A program made the translations under genes and the position numbers. From Bifidobacterium asteroides (GTDB taxonomy: Bacteria; Actinomycetota; Actinomycetes; Actinomycetales; Bifidobacteriaceae), in the NCBI RefSeq assembly GCF_003202695.1, contig NZ_QGLL01000006.1:124001-188000 (forward strand): a stretch of DNA of 64,000 nt, in the 5' to 3' direction. Each line of letters opens with the position of its first letter. The first letter of the stretch is position 1. This document shows positions 43,567 through 53,895 of this stretch, piece by piece. The notes beneath the pieces were generated by a model. That model did not search any database. It was not told where the DNA came from and saw only the letters and a program-made list of their open reading frames with translations.

Positions 43567-44845
43567 GACCAAGGTTCGTCTGCGTATCGAACGTTATGCT
43601 GACCAGGGCCGTTGCGTGAGCCACCTGGAGGATGGCCGAGTGGTCTTCGTCCGCTTCGCCCTTCCCGGGGAGCTGGTGGATGTCCTACTGGATGAGCCTC
43701 ACGACCGGACCAGCAGATTCGCCACGGGCGAGGTCACCAAGGTGCTGGAGGCCAGCCCTGACCGTCGTGAACTCGTCTGGCCCCTGGCTGGCCCGCTTGC
43801 CTGGGGAGGAGGCTTGGGCGGCGCCGATCTGATTCATGTGAGTCTGCCCGGTCAGCTTACCTGGAAGGCTGATCTGATTGGTCAGCAGATGGCCCGCCTG
43901 GGCGGGGTGGACATCCAGGTGCCGGTAGCCCGGGTTCCAGGCGATGAGGAGCTGGGCGGTCTGCACTGGAGGACCAGAATCGAGCTGGTGGCCGACGACC
44001 AAGGCCGTCCCTCCATGCGTCGGCGTGGATCGCATGACCGTCTGCCGATTCAGACCATGCCCCTGGCTACTCAGGAGCTGCTGGATCTGGCTGACGAACT
44101 GGACATCTGGGAGGGCGGTCTGCCCGCGGGAGCCCGCATTCGCCTGGCCGTACCCCAGCCGCGGGATGGGGGACCGGTCGGCGGCAACTTCGCCCTGCTG
44201 GTGGATGGCCATCTGAGTCAGGGGAGTCGCCTGCTGACAGAGCGTCTGGAGGCCGGGGCAGGACCTGAGTACCAGGTTCGGGCTGACGGATTTTGGCAGA
44301 TCCACCGTAAGGCACCAGTCGTGCTGACCAAGGCGGTCATGGACCAGGCTAGGCTGGCCCTGGATGGGGTGACCGAACCGGTCATCTGGGACCTCTACTG
44401 CGGATCAGGGCTCTTCACCCTGCCTCTGGCTGCTCTGGCTGACGGACGGACCCGGCTGCTGGCTGTGGAGGGGTCCGCCGGAGCCATTGCCAGTGCAAAA
44501 AACAACGTAAAGCGTGCCGGACTGGACCGGGTGGTCCTGCGTCGAGGGGACGTGGCCAAGGTTCTGGCCGGCGGTGCTCCCAGGGGGCTGGGCCATCCCG
44601 ATCTGATCCTGCTGGATCCGCCCAGGGCCGGCGCCAAAGCTGCGGTTTGCCGACTGCTGGCCGCCAGCGGGGCCGGGACCATCATCTATGTGGCCTGCGA
44701 TCCGACCAGCTTAGCCAGGGATACAGCCACCCTGATCTCTCTGGGCTACAGCCCAAAGCACCTTGAGGCCTTCGATATCTACCCGATGACCCACCATGTG
44801 GAGACCGTGGCAGTTTTCACCCGCAATGCAGGAAGACAGCACTGA
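43559..44845 (+). CDS. TRAM-domain class I RNA methyltransferase, TrmA/RumA-like
   Basis: A 428-residue SAM-dependent RNA uridine methyltransferase. An N-terminal TRAM domain (residues 1-60, VRLRIERYADQGRCVSHLE) binds RNA. The SAM site is WDLYCGSGLFTLPLA near residue 280. The catalytic parts are LILLDPPRAGAKAAV and YVACDPTSLARD with the nucleophile Cys. The Fe-S cysteine cluster of RlmD is not evident. Actinobacterial homologues are annotated as 23S rRNA or tRNA uracil methyltransferases; the target base is unknown. Confidence 0.92.
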   Translation: MTETKVRLRIERYADQGRCVSHLEDGRVVFVRFALPGELVDVLLDEPHDRTSRFATGEVTKVLEASPDRRELVWPLAGPLAWGGGLGGADLIHVSLPGQLTWKADLIGQQMARLGGVDIQVPVARVPGDEELGGLHWRTRIELVADDQGRPSMRRRGSHDRLPIQTMPLATQELLDLADELDIWEGGLPAGARIRLAVPQPRDGGPVGGNFALLVDGHLSQGSRLLTERLEAGAGPEYQVRADGFWQIHRKAPVVLTKAVMDQARLALDGVTEPVIWDLYCGSGLFTLPLAALADGRTRLLAVEGSAGAIASAKNNVKRAGLDRVVLRRGDVAKVLAGGAPRGLGHPDLILLDPPRAGAKAAVCRLLAASGAGTIIYVACDPTSLARDTATLISLGYSPKHLEAFDIYPMTHHVETVAVFTRNAGRQH

Positions 44846-44846
44846 C

Positions 44847-45491
44847 ATGAGCCGCCCAGAACGGGTCTTGACGGTGTACAGGCGGCTGGCGTGTCTGCTG
44901 CTGACGGTCGCTCTGCTGGCAGGCATGCCCATGCTGACTGGCTGCGCTCCCAAGGACAGGGCCGTGGGCGACTCCTGGCATGAGGGTACAGTGCCCCATG
45001 ACGGTGTGGATCGGTCTGATACTTTGGTGGCTTTGATTGGCTGTCCGAAGAAGGGTGACAAGGACCCAGACGCCGGTCTTGACAGTCGCATCCTGTCATC
45101 GTTGCAGGCGGAGCGCATGAAGGGCTATTTTTCCTCAGCTCAGTCCACCAGCGATCAGCAGGATGGCGTGCAGGATGCCATTAACCGCGGGGCTAGCCTG
45201 ATTCTGATACGCCAACCTGGAGCCGGCGACTGGACCCCCGCCCTTAAAGCGGCGCGGAAGGCAGGCATCCCTGTGGTAGAGTTCGCTCAAAGCGGCAAGG
45301 CTTGGACTCCTGACCCGGGTAGGCTTTACTATGCGGCCACGGTCCACCCGGTGGATCCTGCAGGGAATCCGCACGCGCCCTTGCTGGCCGACGCCCTGCA
45401 GACCATTGTGGACGACGGACCGCATGCCAGGATCATGGCCGTGCGCTTCAGCGCCGACCGAGAGGGGACCGAGGATGAGCACAGGCAGTGA
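44847..45491 (+). CDS. Lipoprotein with a periplasmic-binding-protein-like domain
   Basis: A 214-residue lipoprotein. It has a basic start, hydrophobic stretch LACLLLTVALLAGMPML and lipobox MLTGC near residue 32. The mature part resembles only the N-terminal lobe of type-1 sugar-binding proteins (DTLVALIGCPKK, DAINRGASLILIRQPG, ARKAGIPVVEF); the second lobe is missing, so it is a half domain or truncated. Its end overlaps the P-type ATPase gene by 17 nt. The ligand is unknown. ATG at 44847 has GGAAG about 12 nt upstream; an ATG at 44826 within the preceding gene is an alternative. Confidence 0.7.
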   Translation: MSRPERVLTVYRRLACLLLTVALLAGMPMLTGCAPKDRAVGDSWHEGTVPHDGVDRSDTLVALIGCPKKGDKDPDAGLDSRILSSLQAERMKGYFSSAQSTSDQQDGVQDAINRGASLILIRQPGAGDWTPALKAARKAGIPVVEFAQSGKAWTPDPGRLYYAATVHPVDPAGNPHAPLLADALQTIVDDGPHARIMAVRFSADREGTEDEHRQ

Positions 45492-47961
45492 GCAAGAATC
45501 GACAGTGGGCACAGGCTTTCCGAACACTGACCGGCCGGGGCTGAGCTCACAGGAGGCGGAGCAGCTGAAGGCCCGGGGCCTGGTCAACGTCTCCCAGGAC
45601 CAAACCTCCCGCAGCCTAGGCCAAATCATCCGCGACAACGTCTTCACCCTTTTCAACGGGATCATTCTGACCGCCATGGTGGTGGTCCTGCTGACTGGCC
45701 AGTGGAAGGACGCGGTCTTCGGCTTGATCATCATCATCAACACTGGCATCGGCGTGGCCACCGAGCTCAAGGCCAAGCACACCCTGGATGGGCTGTCCAT
45801 CCTGGTGGCTTCCGACTACACGGTACGCAGGGATGGGCGCAACCTGACCGTGCCCCACGATGCCATCGTCAAGGGGGACCTGCTCTGGATCCGCTCTGGG
45901 GACCAGGTGCCCGCCGATGCGCAGATCATCGATACCTACGGCCTGGAGCTGGACGAATCCATGCTGACCGGCGAGTCGCGCACGGTCAGACACAAGCCGG
46001 GGGATCAGGTCTACTCGGGATCCACAGCCGTCTCGGGCATGGCTCTGGCCCAGGTGACCGCCGTGGGGGCTGACTCCTATGCCGCCACGCTGACAGCCAA
46101 GGCCAAGGTCTACAAGAAGGTCCACTCCGACCTGAACGAGGGCATCAACACCATCCTCAAGGTCATGACCGTGGTGGTCATTCCCCTCTGTCTGCTGCTC
46201 ATCTTCACTCAGATGCGGACCGTAGGCGGCTTTCAGACGGCGCTGACCACTGGGGCCTGGCGGCAGGCCGTGGTGTCTGCCGTGGCCGGGGTCGTGGGCA
46301 TGATTCCCGAGGGTCTGGTCCTGCTGACCTCCCTGAACTTCGCCCTGGCTGCTATCCGCCTGGCCCGGCACCAGACCCTGGTCCAGCAGATGGAGTCAGT
46401 GGAGACCCTGGCCCGGGTGGATGCCTTGAATCTGGACAAGACCGGCACCATCACGGACGGGGGCATCGTCTACGACGGCCTGCATCCGCTGGCCGAAGAC
46501 CTGCCGGCTCAGCAGCTGCGGCAGGCCCTGGTGGATGTCTGCGCGGAGGAGGGCCCCAACGCCACCGGCCGTGCCATCCTCAAGGGGATGGATGATCTGC
46601 GCCCGGGCAGGGCCGTCAGCCGTCTACCTTTCTCGTCTGCCCGTAAATGGAGCGCTGTGGCCGACCAGTCCGGGCGAATCTGGTACTTCGGCGCCCCGGA
46701 GGTACTCCTGGCATCCCAAGTAGGCAGATGGCCTAAGGTGGACAAGCAGGTGGCTGACCTGGCCGATCGTGGCTACCGTGTGCTGATGCTGGCGGCCCCC
46801 AATGGGTATCCGAGCACCGACCAGCCTGACTACTTCACCAGCAGCCCCGAACTGCCTGGGAGTCTGAAGCCTCTGGCTCTGATCACCTGTTCAGAGCGCA
46901 TTCGCGACGACGCTGCCGAGACTCTGGCCTGGTTCCGCCAACAGGGTGTGCGCTGCCGGGTCATCTCAGGCGACAATCCGGCTACTGTGGCGGCCATCGC
47001 CAACAAGGTGGGCCTGACCGGCGACCGGGCGCCTCGGGCCATGGATGCCCGTCAGCTGCCCGAGGATACGGCGGCCCTGGCCGAGGTCCTGGAGGACGTC
47101 GACGTGCTGGGCCGGGTCCTGCCCGACCAGAAGAAGGCCATCGTTCAGGCCCTGCATCTGAAGGGCCACACGGTGGCTATGACCGGCGACGGAGTCAATG
47201 ACTCCCTGGCCCTGAAGGAGGCGGATCTGGGCATCGCCATGGGCAATGCGGCAGCCGCCACCAAGGCCGTGGCCCAGCTGGTCCTAGTGGATTCGCGCTT
47301 CTCGCATCTGCCAGACGTTGTGGCCCGGGGTCGGCAGGTCATGGCCAACATGGAGCGGGTGGCCGGCCTCTTCCTGGTCAAGACCGTCTACTCGGCCCTG
47401 ATCTCCCTAGGGGTGGTCCTGACCGGCATCCCCTTCCCCTACCTGCCCCGGCACATCACCTACATCGGTGCTTTGACCATAGGCACGCCGGCCTTCTTCC
47501 TGGCGTTGGCCCCCAACACCAGGCGCTACCGGCCCGGCTTCCTGCGGCGGGTGGTCACCTTCGCCCTGCCCTCGGGCATCGCCACAGCCCTGATCGTGCT
47601 GGCGGCGGCCTGGAGCTTGCCCGGCCTGCTTGGCATGGATCTGGCCCGGCCTGGCGATCTGGAGCGCTGGCGGTCGGTCTGCGCCATCGTTCTCTTCTGC
47701 ATGGGCGTGCTGGTCCTGACCCAGGTGGCCCGGCCCCTGCGTTCCTGGAGGGGCCTGCTGGTCCTCTTCTTTGCTGCAGCCGGGGTGATCGGAGCCCTCA
47801 TCCCTATAGTGGCGCGGTTCTTCGCCATAAGCCTGCCCACAGGTCCGGCCCTGGCCGCCACCGCGGCCTTCGCCCTAGTGGGAGCTGTGCTCATGGTCCT
47901 GGCGGTTCTGGGTTATCCGGCATGTGCACGTTACATCCGTCAGGTAACACATCGGCGCTAA
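45475..47961 (+). CDS. Cation-transporting P-type ATPase, CtpE-like
   Basis: An 828-residue P-type ATPase. The actuator loop has MLTGESRTV, the phosphorylation site is NLDKTGTITDGG, and the hinge is MTGDGVNDSLALKEADLGIAMG. Ten hydrophobic segments are expected, with the last group after residue 620. The missing N-terminal heavy-metal domain and the motif TPAFFLALAPNTRRYRPGF place it with mycobacterial CtpE, proposed for calcium uptake. The start is set by GAGAGGGGACC; an open frame extends upstream inside the lipoprotein gene, which overlaps by 17 nt. Confidence 0.9.
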   Translation: MSTGSEQESTVGTGFPNTDRPGLSSQEAEQLKARGLVNVSQDQTSRSLGQIIRDNVFTLFNGIILTAMVVVLLTGQWKDAVFGLIIIINTGIGVATELKAKHTLDGLSILVASDYTVRRDGRNLTVPHDAIVKGDLLWIRSGDQVPADAQIIDTYGLELDESMLTGESRTVRHKPGDQVYSGSTAVSGMALAQVTAVGADSYAATLTAKAKVYKKVHSDLNEGINTILKVMTVVVIPLCLLLIFTQMRTVGGFQTALTTGAWRQAVVSAVAGVVGMIPEGLVLLTSLNFALAAIRLARHQTLVQQMESVETLARVDALNLDKTGTITDGGIVYDGLHPLAEDLPAQQLRQALVDVCAEEGPNATGRAILKGMDDLRPGRAVSRLPFSSARKWSAVADQSGRIWYFGAPEVLLASQVGRWPKVDKQVADLADRGYRVLMLAAPNGYPSTDQPDYFTSSPELPGSLKPLALITCSERIRDDAAETLAWFRQQGVRCRVISGDNPATVAAIANKVGLTGDRAPRAMDARQLPEDTAALAEVLEDVDVLGRVLPDQKKAIVQALHLKGHTVAMTGDGVNDSLALKEADLGIAMGNAAAATKAVAQLVLVDSRFSHLPDVVARGRQVMANMERVAGLFLVKTVYSALISLGVVLTGIPFPYLPRHITYIGALTIGTPAFFLALAPNTRRYRPGFLRRVVTFALPSGIATALIVLAAAWSLPGLLGMDLARPGDLERWRSVCAIVLFCMGVLVLTQVARPLRSWRGLLVLFFAAAGVIGALIPIVARFFAISLPTGPALAATAAFALVGAVLMVLAVLGYPACARYIRQVTHRR

Positions 47962-48071
47962 GAATGAACCGCAAAAGCACAGATAAGCGTCGCTGACGGC
48001 TTGGGGTTCTCCCGCCGCCGGTCCACATGGGCGCAAGGGCCAATCCTCAGCGTCCAAGGAAGGGGTGGTGC

Positions 48072-50798
48072 ATGTCAGAATCCGCACAGAATACCGGCCG
48101 TTCCAAGCTCAAGGTGGGCTCCGAGGAGTTCGAATACTACCGGATCAGCGATCTGCCGGGAATCGGCCACCTGCCCTATAGTCTGCGCATCTTGGCTGAG
48201 AATCTGCTGCGCCACCAGAACGGGACCACGGTGACCCGGGACCAGCTGGATAGGCTTCTGGCCTGGGACCCCAAGGCCCAGCCCGACAGAGAGATCCAGT
48301 TCACCCCTGCCCGAGTGCTTATGCAGGACTTCACCGGCGTACCCTGCATGGTCGACTTGGCCACCATGCGCGATGCCGTCAAGGCCATGGGTGACGACCC
48401 CTCACTGGTCAACCCGCTCATCCCCGCGCAGATGGTCATCGACCACTCCGTCCAGGTGGACAGCTCGGGCGCGCCCGGCGCCCTGGAACACAACATGGAC
48501 CTGGAATACCAGCGCAATAGTGAGCGTTACCGCTTCTTACGCTGGAGTCAGCAGGCCTTCAGGAACTTCCGCGTGGTGCCTCCGGGCACCGGCATCATTC
48601 ACCAGGTCAACCTGGAGTACCTGGCCCAGGTGGTCATGCGCAGGGACAGGACCCGGGGGAAAAACCCAGCCTTGGTCTACCCGGACTCCTGCGTCGGCAC
48701 TGATTCCCACACCACCATGGTCAACGGCCTGGGCGTGCTGGGCTGGGGCGTGGGCGGCATTGAGGCCGAGGCGGCCATGCTGGGCCAGCCTATCTCCATG
48801 CTGGTGCCCCAGGTCTTGGGCTTCAAGCTGACCGGATCCATCCCTGAGGGAGTCACCGCCACCGACGTGGTGCTGACTGTGACCCAGATGCTGCGCGAGG
48901 TGGGCGTGGTGGGCCAGTTCGTGGAGTTCCATGGCAAGGGACTGGCCCAGGTCCCCTTGGCCAACCGGGCCACCCTGGGCAACATGAGCCCCGAGTTCGG
49001 CTCCACCTGCGCCATCTTTCCTATTGACCAAGTTACCCTGGACTACCTGCGTCTGACCGGTCGCAGCGACGACCATGTGCGCCTGGTGGAGGCCTATGCC
49101 AAGGCCAACGGCCTGTGGATGGATCCGGACGATGCTGACTACCTCGAACCTGAGTATTCCCAGGTGCTGGAACTGGATCTGTCCACAGTGCGTCCGTCCA
49201 TTGCCGGTCCCCGGCGGCCCCAGGACCGCATCCTGCTGGACCAGGCCCAGAAGACCTACCAACGGGATCTGAAGGACTACAGCGGCCAGGGGAGGGACAG
49301 CGAGCCTGTGCCGGTCAGGAAGGCTGACGGCAGCGAGTTCAGCCTGCGCGACGGGGACGTGGTCATTGCGGCCATCACCTCCTGCACCAACACCTCGAAC
49401 CCTTCAGTCATGGTGGCTGCCGGACTGCTGGCCCGCCAGGCGCGTGCCCGTGGACTGCGACCCAAGCCCTGGGTCAAGACGTCGCTGGCTCCTGGCTCCC
49501 AGGTGGTGACGGATTACCTGAATCGGACCGGCCTGAGCGAGGACCTGGACGCCTTGGGCTTCGAGCTGGTCGGCTACGGGTGCACAACCTGCATCGGCAA
49601 CTCTGGTCCCCTGGATCCGGCCATCCACCAGGCCATCGCCGATCATGATCTGACGGTGACGGCCGTGCTTTCGGGCAACAGGAACTTCGAGGGGCGCATC
49701 AGCCCTGATGTGAAGATGAACTATCTGGCCTCGCCGCCCCTGGTGGTGGCATACGCCCTGGCCGGCACCATGGACTTCGACCCCTGGCACGACCCTCTGG
49801 GCCGGGACAGCCAAGGCAGCCCGGTCATGCTGGCGGACATCTGGCCCTCCCAGGAGGCCATCGAGTCCGTGGTGGGCACCGCCCTCGACCGGGATATGTA
49901 CCTGCACGACTATGCGGACGTCTTCGGCGGGGACGAGCGCTGGCGGAAACTGGATGTGCCGGAGGGAGAGCTCTTCCACTGGGATCAGGATTCCACCTAC
50001 ATCCGTCGCCAGACCTTCTTCGACGGCATGAAGGCCCAGCCCGACCCCTTGGAGGACATTCATGGAGCTAGGGTGCTGGCCCTGCTGGGGGATTCGGTCA
50101 CCACTGACCACATTTCACCCGCAGGGGCTATCAAGGCTGACGCTCCGGCTGGTCGCTACCTGCAGGAACACGGCATAGCCCCCAGGGATTTCAACTCCTA
50201 TGGCTCTCGGCGTGGCAACCACGAGGTCATGGTCCGAGGCACTTTCGGCAACATTCGTCTGCGCAACCAGCTGCTGGCCTCGGTGGGATTGGGCGTGCGC
50301 CCAGGAGGATTCACTTACGACTTCCTGAACGGTCAGGAGACGACCATCTTCGAGGCGGCGCAGGACTATGCCGGGCAGGGCACGCCCTTGGTGGTACTGG
50401 CCGGCAGCGAGTACGGCACGGGCTCCTCAAGAGACTGGGCGGCCAAGGGCACCCGGATGCTGGGCGTAAGGGCTGTGATCGCCAGGTCCTTCGAGCGCAT
50501 CCACCGCAGTAACCTGATCGGCATGGGTGTGCTGCCGCTGGAGTTTCCTGCAGGTCAGTCGGCCCAGAGCCTGGGGCTGGACGGTCAGGAGACCTATGAT
50601 CTGATCGGCGTCGATGCCCTGAACAGCTCCCTGCCCGAGCAGGTCCAGGTGCGGGCTCGGCGGCCTGACGGCAGCAGGGTGGAGTTTGCGGCCAAGGTGC
50701 GCATTGACACCCCTGGCGAGGCCGAATACTACCGCAACGGCGGCATCCTGCAGTACGTGCTGCGTGGTCTGCTGGCCAGGGCCGACCAGGCGGCCTGA
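48072..50798 (+). CDS. acnA: Aconitate hydratase
   Basis: A 908-residue [4Fe-4S] enzyme interconverting citrate and isocitrate. Family motifs include [39 protein letters not shown], the cluster ligands in [13 protein letters not shown] and [14 protein letters not shown], and the swivel-domain [17 protein letters not shown]. Bifidobacteria keep only part of the TCA cycle, used to make 2-oxoglutarate for glutamate. ATG at 48072 has GGAAGGGGTGG upstream. It is followed by a bidirectional terminator. Confidence 0.96.
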   Translation: MSESAQNTGRSKLKVGSEEFEYYRISDLPGIGHLPYSLRILAENLLRHQNGTTVTRDQLDRLLAWDPKAQPDREIQFTPARVLMQDFTGVPCMVDLATMRDAVKAMGDDPSLVNPLIPAQMVIDHSVQVDSSGAPGALEHNMDLEYQRNSERYRFLRWSQQAFRNFRVVPPGTGIIHQVNLEYLAQVVMRRDRTRGKNPALVYPDSCVGTDSHTTMVNGLGVLGWGVGGIEAEAAMLGQPISMLVPQVLGFKLTGSIPEGVTATDVVLTVTQMLREVGVVGQFVEFHGKGLAQVPLANRATLGNMSPEFGSTCAIFPIDQVTLDYLRLTGRSDDHVRLVEAYAKANGLWMDPDDADYLEPEYSQVLELDLSTVRPSIAGPRRPQDRILLDQAQKTYQRDLKDYSGQGRDSEPVPVRKADGSEFSLRDGDVVIAAITSCTNTSNPSVMVAAGLLARQARARGLRPKPWVKTSLAPGSQVVTDYLNRTGLSEDLDALGFELVGYGCTTCIGNSGPLDPAIHQAIADHDLTVTAVLSGNRNFEGRISPDVKMNYLASPPLVVAYALAGTMDFDPWHDPLGRDSQGSPVMLADIWPSQEAIESVVGTALDRDMYLHDYADVFGGDERWRKLDVPEGELFHWDQDSTYIRRQTFFDGMKAQPDPLEDIHGARVLALLGDSVTTDHISPAGAIKADAPAGRYLQEHGIAPRDFNSYGSRRGNHEVMVRGTFGNIRLRNQLLASVGLGVRPGGFTYDFLNGQETTIFEAAQDYAGQGTPLVVLAGSEYGTGSSRDWAAKGTRMLGVRAVIARSFERIHRSNLIGMGVLPLEFPAGQSAQSLGLDGQETYDLIGVDALNSSLPEQVQVRARRPDGSRVEFAAKVRIDTPGEAEYYRNGGILQYVLRGLLARADQAA

Positions 50799-50809
50799 AG
50801 AAGATACGA

Positions 50810-50866
50810 AAATCCCCCGCCTCAACGCTTTTGATTAATTTCGGAAGCGCTAGGGGTGGGGGATTT
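50810..50866. terminator. Bidirectional hairpin between acnA and the Bax-inhibitor-like gene
   Basis: AAATCCCCC (50810-50818) pairs with GGGGGATTT (50858-50866), with inner pairing AACGCTT against AAGCGCT. The right arm continues into CTTTG on the plus strand, and the left side is A-rich, giving U-rich ends on both strands. It serves the two convergent genes. Confidence 0.8.
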
Positions 50867-50871
50867 CTTTG

Positions 50872-51675
50872 TCAGTTGCGGTCGCCAAGCAGATTCAGGA
50901 TGTAGAGGAAGAGATTGACGAAGTCCAGGTAGAGGTTGAGGGCGCAGAGGATCGAGACCCGCTTGATGGCTTCCGGCCCCTGGCTGCGGTAGGCGGCGAA
51001 GATGACCCTGGTCTGCTGGGCGTCGTACATGGTAAGCCCGGCGAAGAGGATGATGCCAATGGCCGAGACCACGCGCAGTGCTGTGTTGGACGGGGCCAGG
51101 AAGAGCATGACCGCCTGGACCAGGATCAGCATGAGCAGGCCGACCATGAAGACGGAACCCAGGCTCAGCATGTTGCGCCGCGTGGTCAGTCCCAGCATGC
51201 TGAGGACGAAGAAGAAGCCTGCGCTGATCACCAGGGTCAGCATGATGGATGGCAGGGAGTAGGTTATGAAGATAGTGCTCAGGGTGAAGCCCATCAGAGC
51301 CGCATACACGTAGAACATGACTCGGGCGGTGGAAGTGCGTATGCGCATGATCCGGGCGCTCAGGACCATGGCGAAGGCCACCTGGACTACGGCCATGCCG
51401 ATCCAGCCCAGGGCGCCTGTGGCCTGCATGAAAGCCAGGAGCAGTCCGGTCCGGGCAGTCAGGTAGGCCGTCAGGGCTGTGACCAGCAGGCCGACGGCCA
51501 TCTCCGCATAGGCGCGCGACATGGAGACCCGCTCCGCCTTTTCAAAGCTGTATGCTGCGTTCGTGTCGATGGGCGAGCTCATGCCGTAGGGCTGACCGCC
51601 CTGCATGGTCGGCATCGGCTGCTGCGTGTACTGACTGTATGGGGCCTGCGGCCCCGGATTCCCGTTGAATGCCAT
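50872..51675 (-). CDS. Bax inhibitor-1 / YccA family membrane protein
   Basis: A 267-residue membrane protein with a Gln/Pro/Gly-rich N-terminal tail of about 45 residues and seven hydrophobic helices. BI-1 features are GFTLSTIFITYS, FAGLTMYDAQQTRVIF and ILCALNLYLDFVNLFLYIL with the conserved aspartates. Bacterial members act as pH-sensitive calcium leak channels in the one case studied (YetJ). AGGAGCAGC precedes ATG at 51675; the open frame upstream is not used. It ends at the shared hairpin with acnA. Confidence 0.9.
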   Translation of the reverse strand: MAFNGNPGPQAPYSQYTQQPMPTMQGGQPYGMSSPIDTNAAYSFEKAERVSMSRAYAEMAVGLLVTALTAYLTARTGLLLAFMQATGALGWIGMAVVQVAFAMVLSARIMRIRTSTARVMFYVYAALMGFTLSTIFITYSLPSIMLTLVISAGFFFVLSMLGLTTRRNMLSLGSVFMVGLLMLILVQAVMLFLAPSNTALRVVSAIGIILFAGLTMYDAQQTRVIFAAYRSQGPEAIKRVSILCALNLYLDFVNLFLYILNLLGDRN

Positions 51676-52090
51676 CTGCTGCTCCTTTGTCATTGCCGCC
51701 TGTGGCGGATGGTCATCTTGTTCAAGTATACATGGCGGGTTTGGCGTTATACAGGGTGTTTGCTCTGACTGGAAACAGGCTGGAATTGCTGCTATGGCGG
51801 GCTGGTCGCATACCCCCTGTTTTGTCAGTAGGTTGTCCGTCCTGGCAATGCTTGTCATTGGCTCAAATGCACAAACTATGGCGCAAACCAGCCGTCTTAC
51901 CTGCAACCCTGCCCCACAACACCACCCAGCCGATAAACAACGCACAAGAAGTGATTGTGCGAGGAGAGTCTACACGACAGCCGCTAATCAATACATGCCG
52001 TGATCAGGTGCTGCTTCCATCTTGTCTTGCGGATAGAATGAGCACACAATACGTCTCGGCCTGAGATTGGCCAACAAGGAGCATGCCCAT
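51676..52090. promoter_or_regulatory. 415-bp divergent intergenic region
   Basis: No gene is seen here, and its G+C is lower than the neighbours'. It separates the divergent Bax-inhibitor-like and aldo/keto-reductase genes. On the minus strand TATACT at 51725-51730 is a likely -10 element for the former. On the plus strand TAGAAT at 52034-52039 is a likely -10 for the latter. No convincing -35 or operator dyad was found. Confidence 0.4.
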
Positions 52091-52930
52091 ATGACCGGAA
52101 ACGTCACCGACACCGCCATCACCCTCAACAATGGGGTCAGCATTCCTCAGCTGGGGCTTGGGGTCTTTCAAACCCCCGACGGCGAGGCCACCAGCCAGGC
52201 CGTCACCTGGGCCCTGCAGTCGGGCTATCGCCACATCGACACCGCCATGATATACGGCAACGAGCAGTCCGTGGGGGAGGGTCTGCGCCGCTCTGGGGTT
52301 GACAGGAGGGATGTCTTCCTGACCACCAAGCTCTGGAACGACGACATTCGCGCAGGACGAGCCAAAGAGGCCTTCAAGGAGAGCTTGGACCGGCTGGGCG
52401 TGGACTATCTGGACCTCTATCTGATCCACTGGCCCGCCAAGGGCTGGCAGCAGGCCTGGGAGGACATGGAGGAGCTCTATACGCAGCGGCGGGTGAGGGC
52501 CATCGGGGTCTGCAACTTCCAGAAGCACCACTTGGACGAGCTGCACACCATCAGCGGCACCAAGCCGGCGGTCGACCAGATCGAGTCTTCGCCCCAGTTC
52601 GTCAACGGCGACCTGATCGATTATTGCCATGGCATCCTGCGTGTGGATGTGGAGGCCTACAGTCCCTTGGGTGGCACCGGCGGCAACCTGCTGGCTGATC
52701 CCAGGCTCAAGGCCATCGCCGAGCGCTACGACCGCTCCCCGGCACAGATCGTGCTGCGCTGGCACCTTCAGCGCGGGGTGATCGTCATTCCCAAGTCCAC
52801 CCACAAGGAGCGGATCGAGCAGAACGCGCAAGTCTTCGACTTTGAGCTGAACGAGGATGACATGAAGACCATCACCGCGTTGAACAGAGACGAGCGCACT
52901 GGCGCGGACCCCGACAACTTCGACTTCTAG
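52091..52930 (+). CDS. Aldo/keto reductase
   Basis: A 279-residue NADPH-dependent reductase with the TIM-barrel AKR fold. The catalytic tetrad is visible in HIDTAMIYGNE (Asp, Tyr), TTKLWNDD (Lys) and YLIHWPAKG (His). The signature PKSTHKERIEQN is the cofactor-binding C-terminal site. It is close to AKR5-type 2,5-diketo-gluconate/methylglyoxal reductases. ATG at 52091 is chosen because AAGGAG precedes it by 9 nt. Monocistronic, with a hairpin after it. Confidence 0.93.
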   Translation: MTGNVTDTAITLNNGVSIPQLGLGVFQTPDGEATSQAVTWALQSGYRHIDTAMIYGNEQSVGEGLRRSGVDRRDVFLTTKLWNDDIRAGRAKEAFKESLDRLGVDYLDLYLIHWPAKGWQQAWEDMEELYTQRRVRAIGVCNFQKHHLDELHTISGTKPAVDQIESSPQFVNGDLIDYCHGILRVDVEAYSPLGGTGGNLLADPRLKAIAERYDRSPAQIVLRWHLQRGVIVIPKSTHKERIEQNAQVFDFELNEDDMKTITALNRDERTGADPDNFDF

Positions 52931-52942
52931 GGGATAGCGATG

Positions 52943-52981
52943 CGGGAGGAGGCCCGACCTTGCAAGCGGTGCCTCCTCCCG
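52943..52981 (+). terminator. Hairpin after the aldo/keto reductase gene
   Basis: An 11-bp perfect stem (CGGGAGGAGGC, 52943-52953, with 52971-52981) and a 17-nt loop. It has no U tract, so it may be a weak terminator or an mRNA-stabilising structure. Confidence 0.5.
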
Positions 52982-53051
52982 GTGACCCGTCGGGAAGCTC
53001 CAACCTTCCGCCTGACCCGAATCCTATGGTCAATGATTTGACGGAATTCAG

Positions 53052-53801
53052 CTATTCAGCATTGCCGCTGATGGCATCGTCATCAGACTCCTGCTCCTGG
53101 GGCGAGCCTGAGATGTCGCGGTGGATCGACTGCATCTGCACCTCGATGTTCTGCAGGGAGCGGGCGCAGTCCAACAGGGTCTGTGAGTGCTCGGCCAGGC
53201 GGGCGTCGGGCAGGTCGGACTTGTAACGCAACTGGTGCTCCAGGGAGGCCCAGTAGTCCATGGCAATGGTGCGGAACTGCACCTCGACCGGCGTGTAGTG
53301 AGGGCCTGAGGTCAGGAAGACCGGCACGGCGTAGATGACGTGCAGGCTGCGGTAGCCATTCATCTTGGGATTGCGGATGTAATCCTTGACCCGCAGCACC
53401 TGAATGTCCGACTGGTCGGAAAGGTAGCGGGAGACCGAGTAGACGTCGTCCCGATAGTTGCAAATGACGCGCACGCCGGCCACGTCGAAGATGTGATCGC
53501 GCACCGAGGGGATGGTGACAGGCAGGTTCTTACGGTGCAGCTTGCCGATCAGAGAGTCCACGCTCTTGAGCCGGCGCTCCATGTGGTGTATGGGGTTGTG
53601 GCTGAAACGGACCTGGAATTCGGTGTCCAGCACATCCAGCTTGGTCGAAATCTCGTACATGGCCCCCTCGTAGGTCTGCATGAGATTGACGAATTCCGTT
53701 ATCTCGTCGATGTCCAGCTTGGGGCGGTCATTCTCGTCCAGGTCGGACAGCCGCTGCTTCATCTCGGATGCGCTCATGGCACTGTTACGGTCGAGTATCA
53801 C
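53052..53801 (-). CDS. Small alarmone synthetase, RelQ-like GTP pyrophosphokinase
   Basis: A 249-residue (p)ppGpp synthetase with only the RelA/SpoT synthetase domain; there is no hydrolase, TGS or ACT domain. Motifs: [32 protein letters not shown] and [23 protein letters not shown] (in part). The last contains the pyrophosphate-transfer Glu. The GTG at 53801 has GGGAGG 5 nt upstream and was preferred to longer frames that would cross the miaB promoter. It is divergent from miaB. Confidence 0.92.
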   Translation of the reverse strand: MILDRNSAMSASEMKQRLSDLDENDRPKLDIDEITEFVNLMQTYEGAMYEISTKLDVLDTEFQVRFSHNPIHHMERRLKSVDSLIGKLHRKNLPVTIPSVRDHIFDVAGVRVICNYRDDVYSVSRYLSDQSDIQVLRVKDYIRNPKMNGYRSLHVIYAVPVFLTSGPHYTPVEVQFRTIAMDYWASLEHQLRYKSDLPDARLAEHSQTLLDCARSLQNIEVQMQSIHRDISGSPQEQESDDDAISGNAE

Positions 53802-53881
53802 GCGAACCTCCCATGCCGACGTTCGTAACCATGACTCATGGTACGCACAGGTCACGATGGCTGCGGGACCCGGCCTGCGCA

Positions 53882-53895
53882 TACAATCGTGGCTT
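53882..53895 (+). promoter_or_regulatory. -10 element of a probably leaderless miaB transcript
   Basis: TACAAT at 53882-53887 is a near-consensus -10 hexamer. The usual distance of about 7-8 nt places the transcription start at or just before the ATG at 53896. No Shine-Dalgarno sequence precedes that ATG, which fits leaderless translation. No -35 is convincing. Confidence 0.5.

Noticed and set aside
45331-45474. In-frame extension upstream of the P-type ATPase
   Set aside because: It lies within the lipoprotein gene, has no ribosome binding site, and its residues (Trp/Pro/Arg rich) do not look like a protein domain. ATG 45475 has a good Shine-Dalgarno sequence.
53680-53895. 72-residue N-terminal extension of miaB
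   Set aside because: It is antisense to the alarmone synthetase start and would run across the -10 element; the MiaB domain begins after it.
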